A stretch of 64,000 nt of DNA, from NCBI GenBank assembly GCA_020736575.1, contig JAGPYM010000046.1:62001-126000 (forward strand), given 5' to 3'. This stretch comes from Thelonectria olida. Its lineage: Eukaryota > Ascomycota > Sordariomycetes > Hypocreales > Nectriaceae. Position numbers and translations under genes: made by a program. The notes below the pieces were generated by a model. That model made no database searches. It had not been told where the DNA came from and saw only the letters and a program-made list of their open reading frames with translations. Each line of letters starts with the position of its first letter. The stretch's first letter is position 1. Shown here one piece after another: positions 11,703 through 21,209 of the stretch.

Positions 11703-11805
11703 GGTGAGTTGACTCATGAGTCTGAGTTAAACTCATGAGTGAGTTATGGCTAGGCCGTAACTCATATGAGTGAGTTAAAAGGGTCGAAACTCATGAGTTA
11801 ACTCA
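11703..11805. repeat. hAT right subterminal repeat array
   Basis: Multiple ACTCATGAGT and GAGTTA/TAACTC words, some as palindromes, mirroring the left subterminal array. Confidence 0.75.
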
Positions 11806-11819
11806 AACGCCCAGGTATG

Positions 11820-11827
11820 GCCAACGC
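11820..11827. repeat. Right 8-bp target-site duplication of hAT element
   Basis: GCCAACGC, identical to 8750-8757. It is followed by four bases (AATC) and the ATG of the SDR gene. Confidence 0.9.
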
Positions 11828-11831
11828 AATC

Positions 11832-12830
11832 ATGTCGCGATACGCTGAAGCCCACGCTAAGCCAAACGGGCCTGGCGACGCGCGCCCGACGGCCCTGCAA
11901 ATCATCAAGGACGAGGGCGTTGAAGGCAAGCTCAAGGGTGAGGTCATTGTCATCACCGGTACGTCTTCCGGCATCGGCATCGAAACCACTCGCGCCCTGG
12001 CCACCACTCGCGCCACCCTCTTTCTCACGGCCCGAGACGTCGCCAAGGCCCAATCCGCCCTCGCTGGTATCTTTGAACCTTCCCGCATGGAGATTATCGA
12101 GATGGACCAGGCAAGCCTCTCTTCCGTCCGCGCCGCCGCCGCCGCCATTCTCGCCAAGACCTCCAAGATTCACCTCCTCGTGAACAATGCCGGCATCATG
12201 GCCATTCCCGACCTCCGTCTAACCGCCGATGGCCACGAACTCCAGTTCGGCACGAACCACCTCTCGCATTTCCTCTTCTACAAGCTCTTGGAACCCGCTC
12301 TCCTCGCTGCCGCCTCCCCCGACCTCCCGTCCCGCGTCGTCAGTCTCGCTTCCTCGGCCCACAACGCCCACGGGATCAATAACCCCGACAACTACAACTT
12401 CCAAAAAGGCGGCTATGACCCCATTGTGGCCTACGGCCAATCCAAGACGGCCAACATTTACATGGCCAACGAGATCGAGCGCCGCTATGGCTCGCGCCAC
12501 CTACACTCCACGAGCGTCCATCCCGGCCTTGTCCAGACGGGGCTGACCCAGCACATGCCCCCGGATGCATTCAAGGGGATGGAGTTCTTGTACCCCACCA
12601 TGAAGAGCGTTGAGCAAGGTGCCGCAACATCGGTGTGGGCGGCCGTCGGCAAGGCATGGGAACATGAGGGCGGCAAGTACCTCGCTAACTGCGTCGTAGC
12701 AGAACCATATGCGGAAGGGGATGACAAGTTTTCTTCGCCCGGGTATGCCCCGCACGCCTATGACGTGGAGAAGGCGAAGAGGCTGTGGAGCGACTCGCTC
12801 AAGCTTGTAGGATTGCCGGACGAGGAGTAG
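11832..12830 (+). CDS. Short-chain dehydrogenase/reductase, WWOX/retinol-dehydrogenase-like
   Basis: This is an intronless 332-aa protein. It has the NAD(P)-binding TGTSSGIG at residues 42-49, NNAG at 118-121 and the catalytic Y-x-x-x-K as YGQSK (Tyr201, Lys205). Length and motifs match fungal SDRs of the WW-domain-oxidoreductase/retinol-dehydrogenase-like group; the substrate is unknown. Start choice: ATG 11832 (MSRYAEAH) is the likely ancestral start. An in-frame ATG at 11817-11819 lies inside the terminal repeat of the adjacent hAT element and would add five residues (MANAI). The native promoter has been pushed 3.06 kb upstream, so expression may now depend on the transposon end or be lost, though the reading frame is intact. 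Confidence 0.9.
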   Translation: MSRYAEAHAKPNGPGDARPTALQIIKDEGVEGKLKGEVIVITGTSSGIGIETTRALATTRATLFLTARDVAKAQSALAGIFEPSRMEIIEMDQASLSSVRAAAAAILAKTSKIHLLVNNAGIMAIPDLRLTADGHELQFGTNHLSHFLFYKLLEPALLAAASPDLPSRVVSLASSAHNAHGINNPDNYNFQKGGYDPIVAYGQSKTANIYMANEIERRYGSRHLHSTSVHPGLVQTGLTQHMPPDAFKGMEFLYPTMKSVEQGAATSVWAAVGKAWEHEGGKYLANCVVAEPYAEGDDKFSSPGYAPHAYDVEKAKRLWSDSLKLVGLPDEE

Positions 12831-13787
12831 GGAACCAAGAGGGGCCTGGCCCTCAGTATACAGTCAACCTCGTGATTTCATTTGATGAATACATTCCTAT
12901 GAATCACGGAGCCATACAATTCGTGATCCTCTAATTATTTATACGTAGCGCGATCACTTCAAGTCCGGGTCAACTGATCTCTCGGCGTTGTCGCGGCAAA
13001 CAGAACTCTTGCTAGGCTGTGCCCTTGTTAGTGGACGCTCCCAATTGCCAGACTGTAGGGCCACCGTACAACCCCCATCAGTCTCGGGCCCTGCAATATA
13101 TGCCGACGACTCTGTGGCATCGAGGACGTAGACGTCGTTGCGGCACGCGGCGCTGTCGCCGCCGAAGACGAGGGCCCTGGTGGCGACAGCAATACAGATT
13201 ACGGCGCGCAGGGGCAGAGAGGAAGCTGCCGGTAACGAAGGAGCACGACCAGTTGAAGACGTCAGTATCGAAGACGACAATGTTGGACCTTGCGAGCATC
13301 GTGGCGTGTGCGCGCAATCAACGCTTCGGTGAGCAGTTGGAACAGAATGTTCCTACCGATGTTGATACCCGAGAGCGGTCGAGGGTATAAAGGGAATGGA
13401 GTCCGCCAGGCACGTGACGCGCTATTCTCGTTTTCCCCGAGCGACATGCAACGTCGATCTTGGTTTTCAAGAAGCGGATTTTCCCTGATCGCTCCAGAGA
13501 TGAGACTATACCATAATAGGAAAGTGTAACGCTCCACCAGTCGTCCACCTTCAACAGTTTGCTGCGATAGCAATATAGATTTAACGCTAGCAACTCATTT
13601 TTCGCTGTCTTCTTGGGCTGCTTAACTATGAACTGAGAGTATAACAGACTACGAACCTTGGTTGTGGTGTTGAAAACGTAAGTGCTTATTGCCTTCTGGA
13701 CGGCTTTTCACAAGCAGGCAGCTTTCAGGCCAATCCCATGTATCTTGGGGAAATAGAATAAAAGTTTTTAAAAATGAATAACCTTCA
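12831..13787. other. Intergenic with a possible frameshifted relic (minus strand)
   Basis: Between about 13000 and 13310 two minus-strand frames give protein-like pieces: ARSNIVVFDTDVFNW in one, then ALVFGGDSAACRNDVYVLDA in the next. The second piece is reminiscent of a Kelch-type repeat (FGG...NDVYVLD). This may be a frameshifted gene fragment, but no family is assigned with confidence. The remainder holds nothing recognisable. Confidence 0.35.
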
Positions 13788-14833
13788 TCATATCTTAAGA
13801 AGTGCACCCCTCGTTGAGTCTGCTAGTCTAGCCCTCCACAGCCTCGTACGGTTCAAAATAAATAGTTCACTTCTCTTCCCAAAGCAAAGATTCGCAACAC
13901 CACCTGGTACTAATATCTTGCCAATTAGGACGCCACCCGGAGACCAGACATGAACACCATCCCCACATCCACTAAAGACGTTGCCATTCATGTCGCACTT
14001 AATGCCATCTGGAAAACCATTGTCCGCCATTGCGAAGAGTCGACGGTTCACAAGGAATGGCTGTCCCGAGTATGTCGAAACATCGAAAGCGTAACTCAAT
14101 TGTGTCAACCGCATGCCCAGGAGGGAGCTTGAAATTGGTTGGCAACTCACATAGTAGAAGCCCGGGCATCGTTCACACTCCCGTCGCCCCAGATTGAATC
14201 TGTGTCGGTTATGTACACCACCTTCTCATCAGGACTGAAACAGATGCCGTTGGGGTGTCCAAACCGGTCAGCCACCGCACGGATACTTCCACTTGCCGGG
14301 TCAAATCTATACACCTGGTTGGGTAGAAGAGGAGGCGGACGATATCCTTCTCCAAACCCGTATGCCGGATCGGTGAACCAGATGCTGCCATCGCTATGCA
14401 CGACCACGTCGTTGACAGAGTTGAAGGGTCTTCCATAGAAGTCAGAGATGACCAACTTGCTTTCGTAAGGCTGATCACTCTTCATCGAAAAGATTCCGCT
14501 TGGCAGATCAAAAGACCCTTGAGCGCAGAAGAGCAAATCGTTTCTACTGTTGGTACCTCCGTTCGCCATTGCCATCTGGCCGTTTGGCAACACTTCATGG
14601 CCAACCTTCTCCTGGCCATCGACAACACTGAACGTGATCTTGGAGACATGGACTGTCGTATTACCTTCGGCATCCTTGAAGGGGCTGCTTGTAATGAATA
14701 GCTCATTCTTGGACGGGACGAAGATGCCGGCTTCGAACGCAAACGGATAATCCTTTTCGAGAAGCAATTGGAGATGCGGCTGCGAGCCTGTCACTTGCTC
14801 AAAAGAATGATGATACGATCTGAAAGCCGCCAT
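13788..14833 (-). CDS. SMP-30/gluconolactonase-family lactonase
   Basis: Spliced model: exon 1 14833-14151, intron 14150-14095 (56 nt, GTGAGT...AG), exon 2 14094-13788; 329 aa. The intron joins ARAST to IYAFDVS in frame. The protein is a six-bladed propeller of the SMP-30/gluconolactonase/luciferin-regenerating family, with visible metal-ligand positions: Glu34 (FEAG), Asn195 (HPNGICFSPDE) and Asp257 (FPDGIKCD). NSVNDVVVHSDGSIWFTDP is another signature. These calcium/zinc enzymes hydrolyse lactones to hydroxy acids; the fungal substrate is unknown. No signal peptide, so probably cytosolic. It sits 0.5 kb from the permease gene, so lactone opening could belong to the same pathway (inference). 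Confidence 0.9.
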
Positions 14834-15371
14834 AGTGATTTTTGTGTATGTGATTCCGGTAAAACTGCCGCTTCTGGCTCAAATTCCGGCTAGCAGTACT
14901 TTGATAGCTACTTATAGACCTTATGACGGGTTCAGGCCAGGCAGTTACCTTGATCCGGTCGGGATTCTGCCTAACTAGGAAGTTGGGTAGGTGGAATACC
15001 GAACCAACGTTGAATGTCAACGGCGCACGCTAGGTCAATCTGGGCAAGTCGAAACCCGGCTTGAAATCATGGGTCGCCGAGATCACGACTCAAGTTGTCA
15101 ACATCTTGAAAGACTCTGGAGGTCAGATGCTACTGAGTTGACACAAAATATTAAATACTCGAGTATGGCGCAAAACTTTGTTTGAATTCATACCCAGACA
15201 CTATGAAACACAGACACAGGCGCAGAAACTGGATGCAGAAATGCACAGATACTAGACAGACGCTGCATTCCCTAGGTTGACCCGATGCAAAGTCCTGACC
15301 ACAGGGATAGCGGCAAGACTTTTTTCAAAACGGTTCTTTGCGTACATATATCAATCCACCTGATGTCCCTG
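14834..15371. other. Intergenic (promoter of lactonase, 3' flank of permease)
   Basis: No gene seen. It contains the upstream region of the minus-strand lactonase. Confidence 0.5.
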
Positions 15372-16934
15372 CTACTCTCGATCTCCAGCTACATGAGAGG
15401 TTGACACAAGCAGATCGCGAGGAAGCCTGTAGTGCTTATGACCATAGGTAAACCAGTAGATGAGTGCGTACATGATGATGACAAAGAGCACAGCTGAGAC
15501 GTAATTCATCTGGTCTGCCTGTACGGGGAGGAAGTAAGGAAAACAGTAGAAGACTAAAGTGACCAAAAACCAGATTACAGTAACAATATTACAGAAAAGT
15601 CCGATTTTAGGGAACCAGAACGGCCCGTGAGGAGCTCTGCTGCGGCCCCGCCAAAGAAGAAGGGCGATAGGCAGACAGTAGGTTGCGTATTGCAGAATGA
15701 TACCTCCAGCAATAAAGGAGCTGAAGGCTGTCTGTGAGCCGAGGTACAAACATCCGCAAAGACCAGTCCAGCAACATGACCAAAGATGAGCCCAGATTGG
15801 GGTCGAGAATGGGGCAGGTGCCAGACGGCTGAGGTATGAGTGGAAAGGAAATCCCTTGTCTCGGCTCAGGGCCCACGCGATACGGGACTGCCACGTGTGG
15901 ATGCCAATAAGCGAGCCGTATGCCGATACGAACACCAAAGCCTCGAGGGCCAGCGCTGCGTTCTTGTTGTGGTGGATCACGTTGAAAAAGATCAGCAACG
16001 AGTTTGTCTCCGTTGTCAGGTCCTTGGCGGTAAAAAAGAGGGCAAAGATAATGAGCAGGCCTGTGGCCGCTCCAACAAGGATGGTCCAGATGAGGGCTTT
16101 GGGGATATTCTTCTGAGGTTGAGGAATTTCATCAGCGAGATGCGTGGCGGCATCCAAGCAGGAGAAGCACCAGTTCAACCCGTTGATACCAATGAGGAAG
16201 GCGATCCCATCAGACCATCCTGAAATATTATAGTAGTTGAAGAAGAAGTCTCGCCCAGAATTGGTCCCGGTGTCGGCCGCGAAAAGAGCGACGAAAATGA
16301 TGGCGATCATGGTAACGGTGAAGAAAATGAGAAATTTGCCTATCAGGGGAAGCAGGAATTCGAAGCAGTTCAGTCCGAAGATGAGCATATTCAGCACTTC
16401 GAAGGTAACGAACAGCATCCAAGGCTTCACTTCGAGTTCGGGATGGGTGAAAGAGATCATTTGGAACAAAGTCGTACTCGCCGCCAGCGCACAAGATGCA
16501 CTGATACACACGACCGAGGCCCACGAAATGATGGCGGTCATATAGGAGAGGAAGCGGCGGGGTCGCTCAGGGGATAGCTGGGCTACCCAGACATATTGGC
16601 CGCCTGGGTGTGGCCACATGGAGCAGAATTCTCCCAGGGTCGTGGCAATGCAAAGAGCAATGGCCGCGATGAGGAGGAAGCCCCAGAAGAACAGAGGTGA
16701 ACCTCCAAACGGCGCTGTGGCGGCGACGGTCAGGATGACGCCGGTAGCCGTGTTCGTGATGGAGTAGCCCAGCCCAATGGCTGTAAACGTGGTGAAAGGC
16801 TTTTGATGGCGAACTTCTGCCGAGACTCCAGCTCCAAAGGACTCAGCCCTTCCCAGCGCCTGGCCCTTTTCGGCCTCAGCTATGGAAGATCCGTCGGCGA
16901 GAACATGAGGTTTTGCTTCTGGCGAGGAAGCCAT
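15372..16934 (-). CDS. Amino acid/GABA/choline-type permease (APC superfamily)
   Basis: This is an intronless protein of 520 aa from ATG 16934 (MASSPEAKP). The frame is open 70 codons further upstream, but that part is not membrane-protein-like, so the internal ATG is preferred. About twelve hydrophobic helices follow a roughly 50-residue hydrophilic N-terminus. Family motifs include FTAIGLGYSITNTATG at the first helix, LGEFCSMWPHPGGQYVW (the E-F-x-S-M-x-P-x-A/G-G-G-Q motif of fungal GABA/choline permeases) and DAATHLADEIPQPQKNIPKA. It is a plasma-membrane proton-coupled importer; the substrate could be GABA, choline or another amino acid and cannot be fixed from sequence. Proximity to a D-amino-acid-oxidase-like gene and an SSADH relic favours a nitrogen compound. 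Confidence 0.9.
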   Translation of the reverse strand: MASSPEAKPHVLADGSSIAEAEKGQALGRAESFGAGVSAEVRHQKPFTTFTAIGLGYSITNTATGVILTVAATAPFGGSPLFFWGFLLIAAIALCIATTLGEFCSMWPHPGGQYVWVAQLSPERPRRFLSYMTAIISWASVVCISASCALAASTTLFQMISFTHPELEVKPWMLFVTFEVLNMLIFGLNCFEFLLPLIGKFLIFFTVTMIAIIFVALFAADTGTNSGRDFFFNYYNISGWSDGIAFLIGINGLNWCFSCLDAATHLADEIPQPQKNIPKALIWTILVGAATGLLIIFALFFTAKDLTTETNSLLIFFNVIHHNKNAALALEALVFVSAYGSLIGIHTWQSRIAWALSRDKGFPFHSYLSRLAPAPFSTPIWAHLWSCCWTGLCGCLYLGSQTAFSSFIAGGIILQYATYCLPIALLLWRGRSRAPHGPFWFPKIGLFCNIVTVIWFLVTLVFYCFPYFLPVQADQMNYVSAVLFVIIMYALIYWFTYGHKHYRLPRDLLVSTSHVAGDRE

Positions 16935-17924
16935 GGCGGTAGGCGGGCCTGGAGCCGACGAGATATTGAAACGGCTAGAGAAGAAAGTTTGCAGCAACGA
17001 GATGCTGGGAGCATGGTTTGTCGACAATAGAAGAACTAGGAGGACTCCATGCGGCACGGCGGTAGATATAAACCTTGGGCGCGCGAGCGAAACCCGCATG
17101 AAAGTACGGCCCCCAGTGGCGGAATGTGCGGTGGCTAGTCCCAAGTGCAGTTTACCCCAACGGCTCCCCGCGAAAATGCCACAGGGATGGCTATTTAGCG
17201 TTCTGTCTAAGTTGGTGGTTGTCGGTCTTGCCTGATTCGGTCAGTTTGCGACAGCCTCGCAATCGAGACCGGCCTGGTCCCGGTTCTCGATACCAAACGC
17301 TGGGTCATTGGAGGCCCCATCCCGTGTGGACCCAGGCTAGCTCGTCAAGTCAATCAACGTTTGTTTACATAGTATCAATCTCACCTTCCATCCAATCGGA
17401 AAGAGGCTTGAACCCACCGAGGCCTTACCACAGTCAAGGAGAGCAGTCAGACTTCGCCTCGAATTTGCGGAATTCTCCAACATTACTTAGTTGTTCTACC
17501 CAACCCCGTGTAGCCGATGGCATCTCTTTTGCCTGGCAACCGATCCTTTCAGTGTGTCGACTGATTGGAGTTAATTCCGTCGGAAGGGGTTCTATCAGCT
17601 TGCCTCGCCCCGGCAAACGTCACTTTGACGTCGCAGGCTAATAAAGGGCCCCAGCCCATAGGAGATATCCGATGCTCAGATGTTGCGAAAGAGTGATGCA
17701 TAATACCACAGAAGACGTGCACAAAATGCTGCGAGGCAGATAAAGGATTTAGGTATAGTGTGCTATTGCAACCGACTAAAATACAGCATTATGGGCTCAG
17801 GCCATCCTTGCCCTGCACTGCCCTGTTCGCATTCACGTCACCCACGCTTCTGATACCAAAGGTGTGAGTCATGTCAATTGTTACACTGCTCCCTCGTAAT
17901 TGGACGCTCCCATTTCCTCCTTGG
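16935..17924. other. Intergenic between permease and oxidase
   Basis: Promoter region of the permease and 3' flank of the oxidase. Several frames exist on both strands but none is protein-like. Confidence 0.5.
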
Positions 17925-19093
17925 CTACAGCTTGCTCGAAAGAGGCGCCTCAGCAAGATACTCTTGCACGAGCCTGACAGCCTCGCGAGCCAGACCAAAG
18001 CTGAAGGTGTAGCCGCCAGCCTCCTGTCCATACGCGTGGACAACCTTTTGCGAGCCCACATTCTTCTTCTCTACGCAAACGCCACCGTTCTTTTGGGAGA
18101 TTATAGGGAAGACGCCGACGTGATCGCAAATAAAGTCGTAATCCTCAACGTTGGGTGAGGGAAACACCTCCGGCTGATTGGCATGCTGGCGAGCCATGAT
18201 CTAGAGGACATGGGAGTCAGCTCCTTATGGCAGTGAGATGTGCAAAGGTGACGGGGAGACACTTACGATATTGCGATGGTCCGGGTTAGCGGCGAAGTCA
18301 ACAATGCCAGGAGTCTTAATGCCGCCGATATAGATAGTGCCGTCCTGTCGGGAGAAGGCAGTTGAGTAGTAACCATTTTCGCCGCGGCGGATATACAGCT
18401 TGTTATATCCTGGCTTTCTGATCCTGATGTTCTGCTGACGGATGGGCTCAATCCGCAGCTCCTTGGTATCAATAAGCTTGGCAGCTCCGAATCCCGTAGC
18501 ATTGATGAGCACGTCGTGGCCCATCCCTTTCAGATCACCGAGCGAGGTGACATAGAGTCGCTTGAAGACGACGCCTCGTTGCTCCAGACGGGCGCGGAAC
18601 CAGGGCAGGAACGTCATCGGGGTGAGGACGACCGTCTTGTACTTCATTCCGAACTTGGCACCCTTGGGCAAGTCCTTGTCGGCGACGAGCTCGAAATCAG
18701 GGACTTTAGTCCTATACCAGACCTTATCGGGAGAACCGTAGTCGCAAATCTCCTTCATCTTGATATGGCGCACGCTCGACTCGGGATAGTCTTCGGCGAT
18801 TCTCCACAGGTCGGTAAGACTGCTCAGTTGCATCTGCTGCTCTCGCTCGCTGCAGTCGTGCGTTCCGAGCCAGATTGCTCCCGCCCACTGGCTAACGTAC
18901 TCGGGCTTCATCTCATCACCGGGCAGATCATTGCCAACGATTGTAATATCGTAGTCTCTAGGGAGCTGGCTGGCGATGGTCATGCCAGTAATACTAAGGT
19001 ACTTTTGTCAGTGGCCGCCCAGATTGGGGGAGAAGGTGCAAGAGTCCAAATCGAAAACACTTACCCGGCACCAAGAATGGTGATCTGAGGCAT
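17925..19093 (-). CDS. D-amino-acid-oxidase-like FAD protein with peroxisomal tail
   Basis: Spliced model: exon 1 19093-19065, intron 19064-18994 (71 nt), exon 2 18993-18267, intron 18266-18201 (66 nt), exon 3 18200-17925; 343 aa. The short first exon encodes MPQITILGA. Splicing completes the FAD dinucleotide-binding motif ILGAGITGM (Gly8, Gly10, Gly13). NATGFGA and QDGTIYIGG match D-amino-acid/D-aspartate oxidases, and the length is typical. The C-terminus ends in SKL, a type-1 peroxisomal targeting signal, as expected for an H2O2-forming oxidase. Odd point: where the family has G-L/F-R-P-x-R with substrate-carboxylate-binding arginine, this protein reads GVFPIIS (281-287), lacking both arginines. 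The substrate may therefore not be an ordinary D-amino acid. Confidence 0.87.
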
Positions 19094-19554
19094 TTTTGAT
19101 GTGTCGTGAAGTTCATACACTGGCGGCGACGAGTAGGTTGAACGGAACTGGGTGAAAGGAGGGCATCTTAGATATCTCAAGGTTCTCGATTTGAATCAAG
19201 TAGTTTAGCACTCGAGTCAAGGCCCTTCGATGGCACAATCTTACTAACTCGGGCCTTTGTCCACCGACATAACAACACTGTTGGGAGGGGAGGGCATCCT
19301 CGCATGACGGCCTTTTTGGGCAAGTGTAAGCTACTTACCTGGTTGGGGCTAGCCTCGATTACTCTTCGCGGTCGCTCTGAAAACGGAAATATACACTTAT
19401 TGTTTTGTTCTTATGTCGGTGAGGGGAGGGCCGAGACTGGAGCGATTTTCCTTTACAATTGGTATGGAACGGAATAGAACCCCTTTTCTGCGGAGCTGGC
19501 GGCGATAGCATACGCATTGAGGCACTTACCTGACCTGACATACTAAAATGTGGT

Positions 19555-20340
19555 ACTATTAACGAGTAATAAAGCTGCCGTACTTATAATCTGAAATTGC
19601 TACTAATAATCAAGTTAAGAGTATATTGGATATATACATAATTCTATATATATATTAATAGTTAATAAAAATTTAGCAATTTTTATATAAATACCTATTA
19701 GTATTAAATATAAGCTTTTAATAGTTATTAGAAAAGAGATATAAAATATAAGTTAAAATAGTATTATTTTAATTTTAAAATCTTTTAAAATATAATTAAT
19801 AATAATTAATATAGTTTAATAAGTTAGAATATTTATAAATATATATTAAGTAATATTAAAAAGGTTTTAAAAAAAGTTAATATTATATTATTAAATATAT
19901 ACATTTAATATTTTTATAATTGCTTTTTATATAAATAAATAGTTTATTAATAAGTTTATAATAAATATAAATAAGTTAAATATATATTTCTTTTAAATTA
20001 TATTAATATTATTATAATAATATATATTTATAAAAAATAATAGAAATAGTTAACTACTTTCTTATTTAATATATAATATTAAAAACAGATTATAAAATCT
20101 AACCTATTTTTTCTTACTAACTTACTCTCTATAAAATACCCTATATTATAAAAAGTAAGCACTCCTTTAACTGCTATAAATAGACTCTAAATACTTAGAG
20201 AATTATATTTAAGTTAGCTTGTAAATAATATAAACCCTATAAGACCCCGCGCAGAGATAGAAACAAAGAGGCAAAAGCAGAAAGTGGATACTATATGGGC
20301 TTTTTACGAGATTATAATAAAGCTTAGGAAATGGATATAT
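19555..20340. repeat. AT-rich, RIP-like degenerate block
   Basis: About 0.8 kb of nearly pure A+T between GC-balanced genes. Words such as TATTAATATTATTATAA and runs without C or G are typical of heavily RIP-mutated repeats. No copy could be matched to a transposon. Confidence 0.7.
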
Positions 20341-20392
20341 ATAACAGCACCTAGTGCCCTATTGGTTGAAAACCACCGGGCGAAATAAATTA

Positions 20393-20420
20393 TGTGTGTG
20401 TGTGTGTGTGTGTGTGTGTG
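20393..20420. repeat. (TG)14 microsatellite
   Basis: Perfect dinucleotide run of 28 bp about 240 bp upstream of the cupin gene start. Confidence 0.95.
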
Positions 20421-20660
20421 ATACTGCCAATGCATCAGCCTCCCCGGAACCCAGTTTCCCCACTCCTTCAAGCTCCAGGCCCCGAGCCTGAAGTAGTGTC
20501 CATTAGAAGCGGCTTGTCGCTTTCCCTGCAATGTAGTAACACCGCTCTACGTAGCTGATCCCTCCTTGATCTGGTCGGATCGCGAGGCTTGGCATGTTGT
20601 CCGGCGGGCGATTGTCGGCGCTTGCAAGCCTCAGACTTCCCCCTACCGTTTGCCGCTACT

Positions 20661-21035
20661 ATGCCCGCCTCAAAGTCAAACGAATCAGGCTCGGCCAACC
20701 CGGCCGATGTCCCCTACGGCAGCTGGGAGTCGTTCCCTTGGGAACCATTCCCCGACTACGGCGGCACCAAGTCCATAATCTATCGATCCACAGACGGCAA
20801 AATCGTGGCCGGGCTAAGGAGTCTGGCAAGGGAACGCTCAAGTGGCCTTGTGGACGAAGCTTTATTTGTCACCGAAGGATGGATTAAGTTTCGTATCGGA
20901 GATGGCGAGGCTTTTACCCAAAAGAAGGGAGATTTCTGCTACCTGCGCAAGGGGCACGTAGTGCATATGGAGATAAGCGATGACTGTGGCAACGTGGCGG
21001 CATTCATCAACACCGAACCTGTTACATTGGTTTAA
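20661..21035 (+). CDS. Small cupin-domain protein, copy 1 (with compensating frameshifts)
   Basis: This is a 124-aa single-domain cupin with start ATG 20661 (MPASKSN). It is paralogous to the cupin at 28346: both share VPYG-x-W-x-SFP...EPFP-x-Y-x-GTKSIIYRS at the N-terminus and a metal-cupin-like end (EALFVTEGWIKFRIGDG, KKGDFCYLRKGH, ending EPVTLV). Relative to the paralogue, a base is missing near 20814-20816 and one is extra at about 20848-20849. Thus about 11 residues (RSLARERSSGL) are read in the wrong frame, whereas the other frame spells KESGKGTLKWP, matching REKGKDTLVWP of copy 2. The open frame survives. Function is unknown; the EutQ-like cupin type is likely. Activity may be changed by the altered segment. 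Confidence 0.8.
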   Translation: MPASKSNESGSANPADVPYGSWESFPWEPFPDYGGTKSIIYRSTDGKIVAGLRSLARERSSGLVDEALFVTEGWIKFRIGDGEAFTQKKGDFCYLRKGHVVHMEISDDCGNVAAFINTEPVTLV

Positions 21036-21209
21036 CAGAATACCAATCTTGAGTTAAACTAGGCGTATTGGTCGTAGGCGCGACCACGACCGACCTGAAA
21101 GATCGAGGACAGCCAGTTTCGCGGAAGCATTGTCTAAACAATTCAAGTGGTCCACTTTACTCGCCTCAGACGCTCGTTCTAAAACCCTACAGTATACCCC
21201 GTCATTACC

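Larger units (their letters stand above)
8758..11819 (+). mobile_element. Complete hAT DNA transposon (3062 bp)
   Basis: The element begins CATACCTGGGC (8758-8768) and ends GCCCAGGTATG (11809-11819), a perfect 11-bp terminal inverted repeat extended imperfectly over about 25 bp (…GTTAACTCA). It is bracketed by the 8-bp duplication GCCAACGC. Subterminal zones (about 8774-8882 and 11703-11805) are packed with copies of ACTCATGAGT / GTTAACTCAT and shorter half-sites in both orientations, the usual transposase-binding architecture of hAT ends. The interior encodes one intact transposase. The element shows no RIP-like decay, unlike the AT blocks, so it is a recent or low-copy arrival. It inserted 4 bp before the ATG of an SDR gene. 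Confidence 0.95.
19094..20660. other. Intergenic; AT-rich block and a TG microsatellite
   Basis: No gene. It contains the RIP-like block (about 19555-20340), a (TG)14 tract at 20393-20420 and, at its right end, the promoter of the first cupin. Confidence 0.55.

Noticed and set aside
16803..17641. Plus-strand frames antisense to the permease start and in the 17 kb gap
   Set aside because: They mirror the permease coding strand or are low-quality frames in the promoter; no domain.
20393..20420. TG microsatellite as a regulatory or telomeric element
   Set aside because: Plain dinucleotide repeat; no TTAGGG-type telomere repeat occurs in the window.
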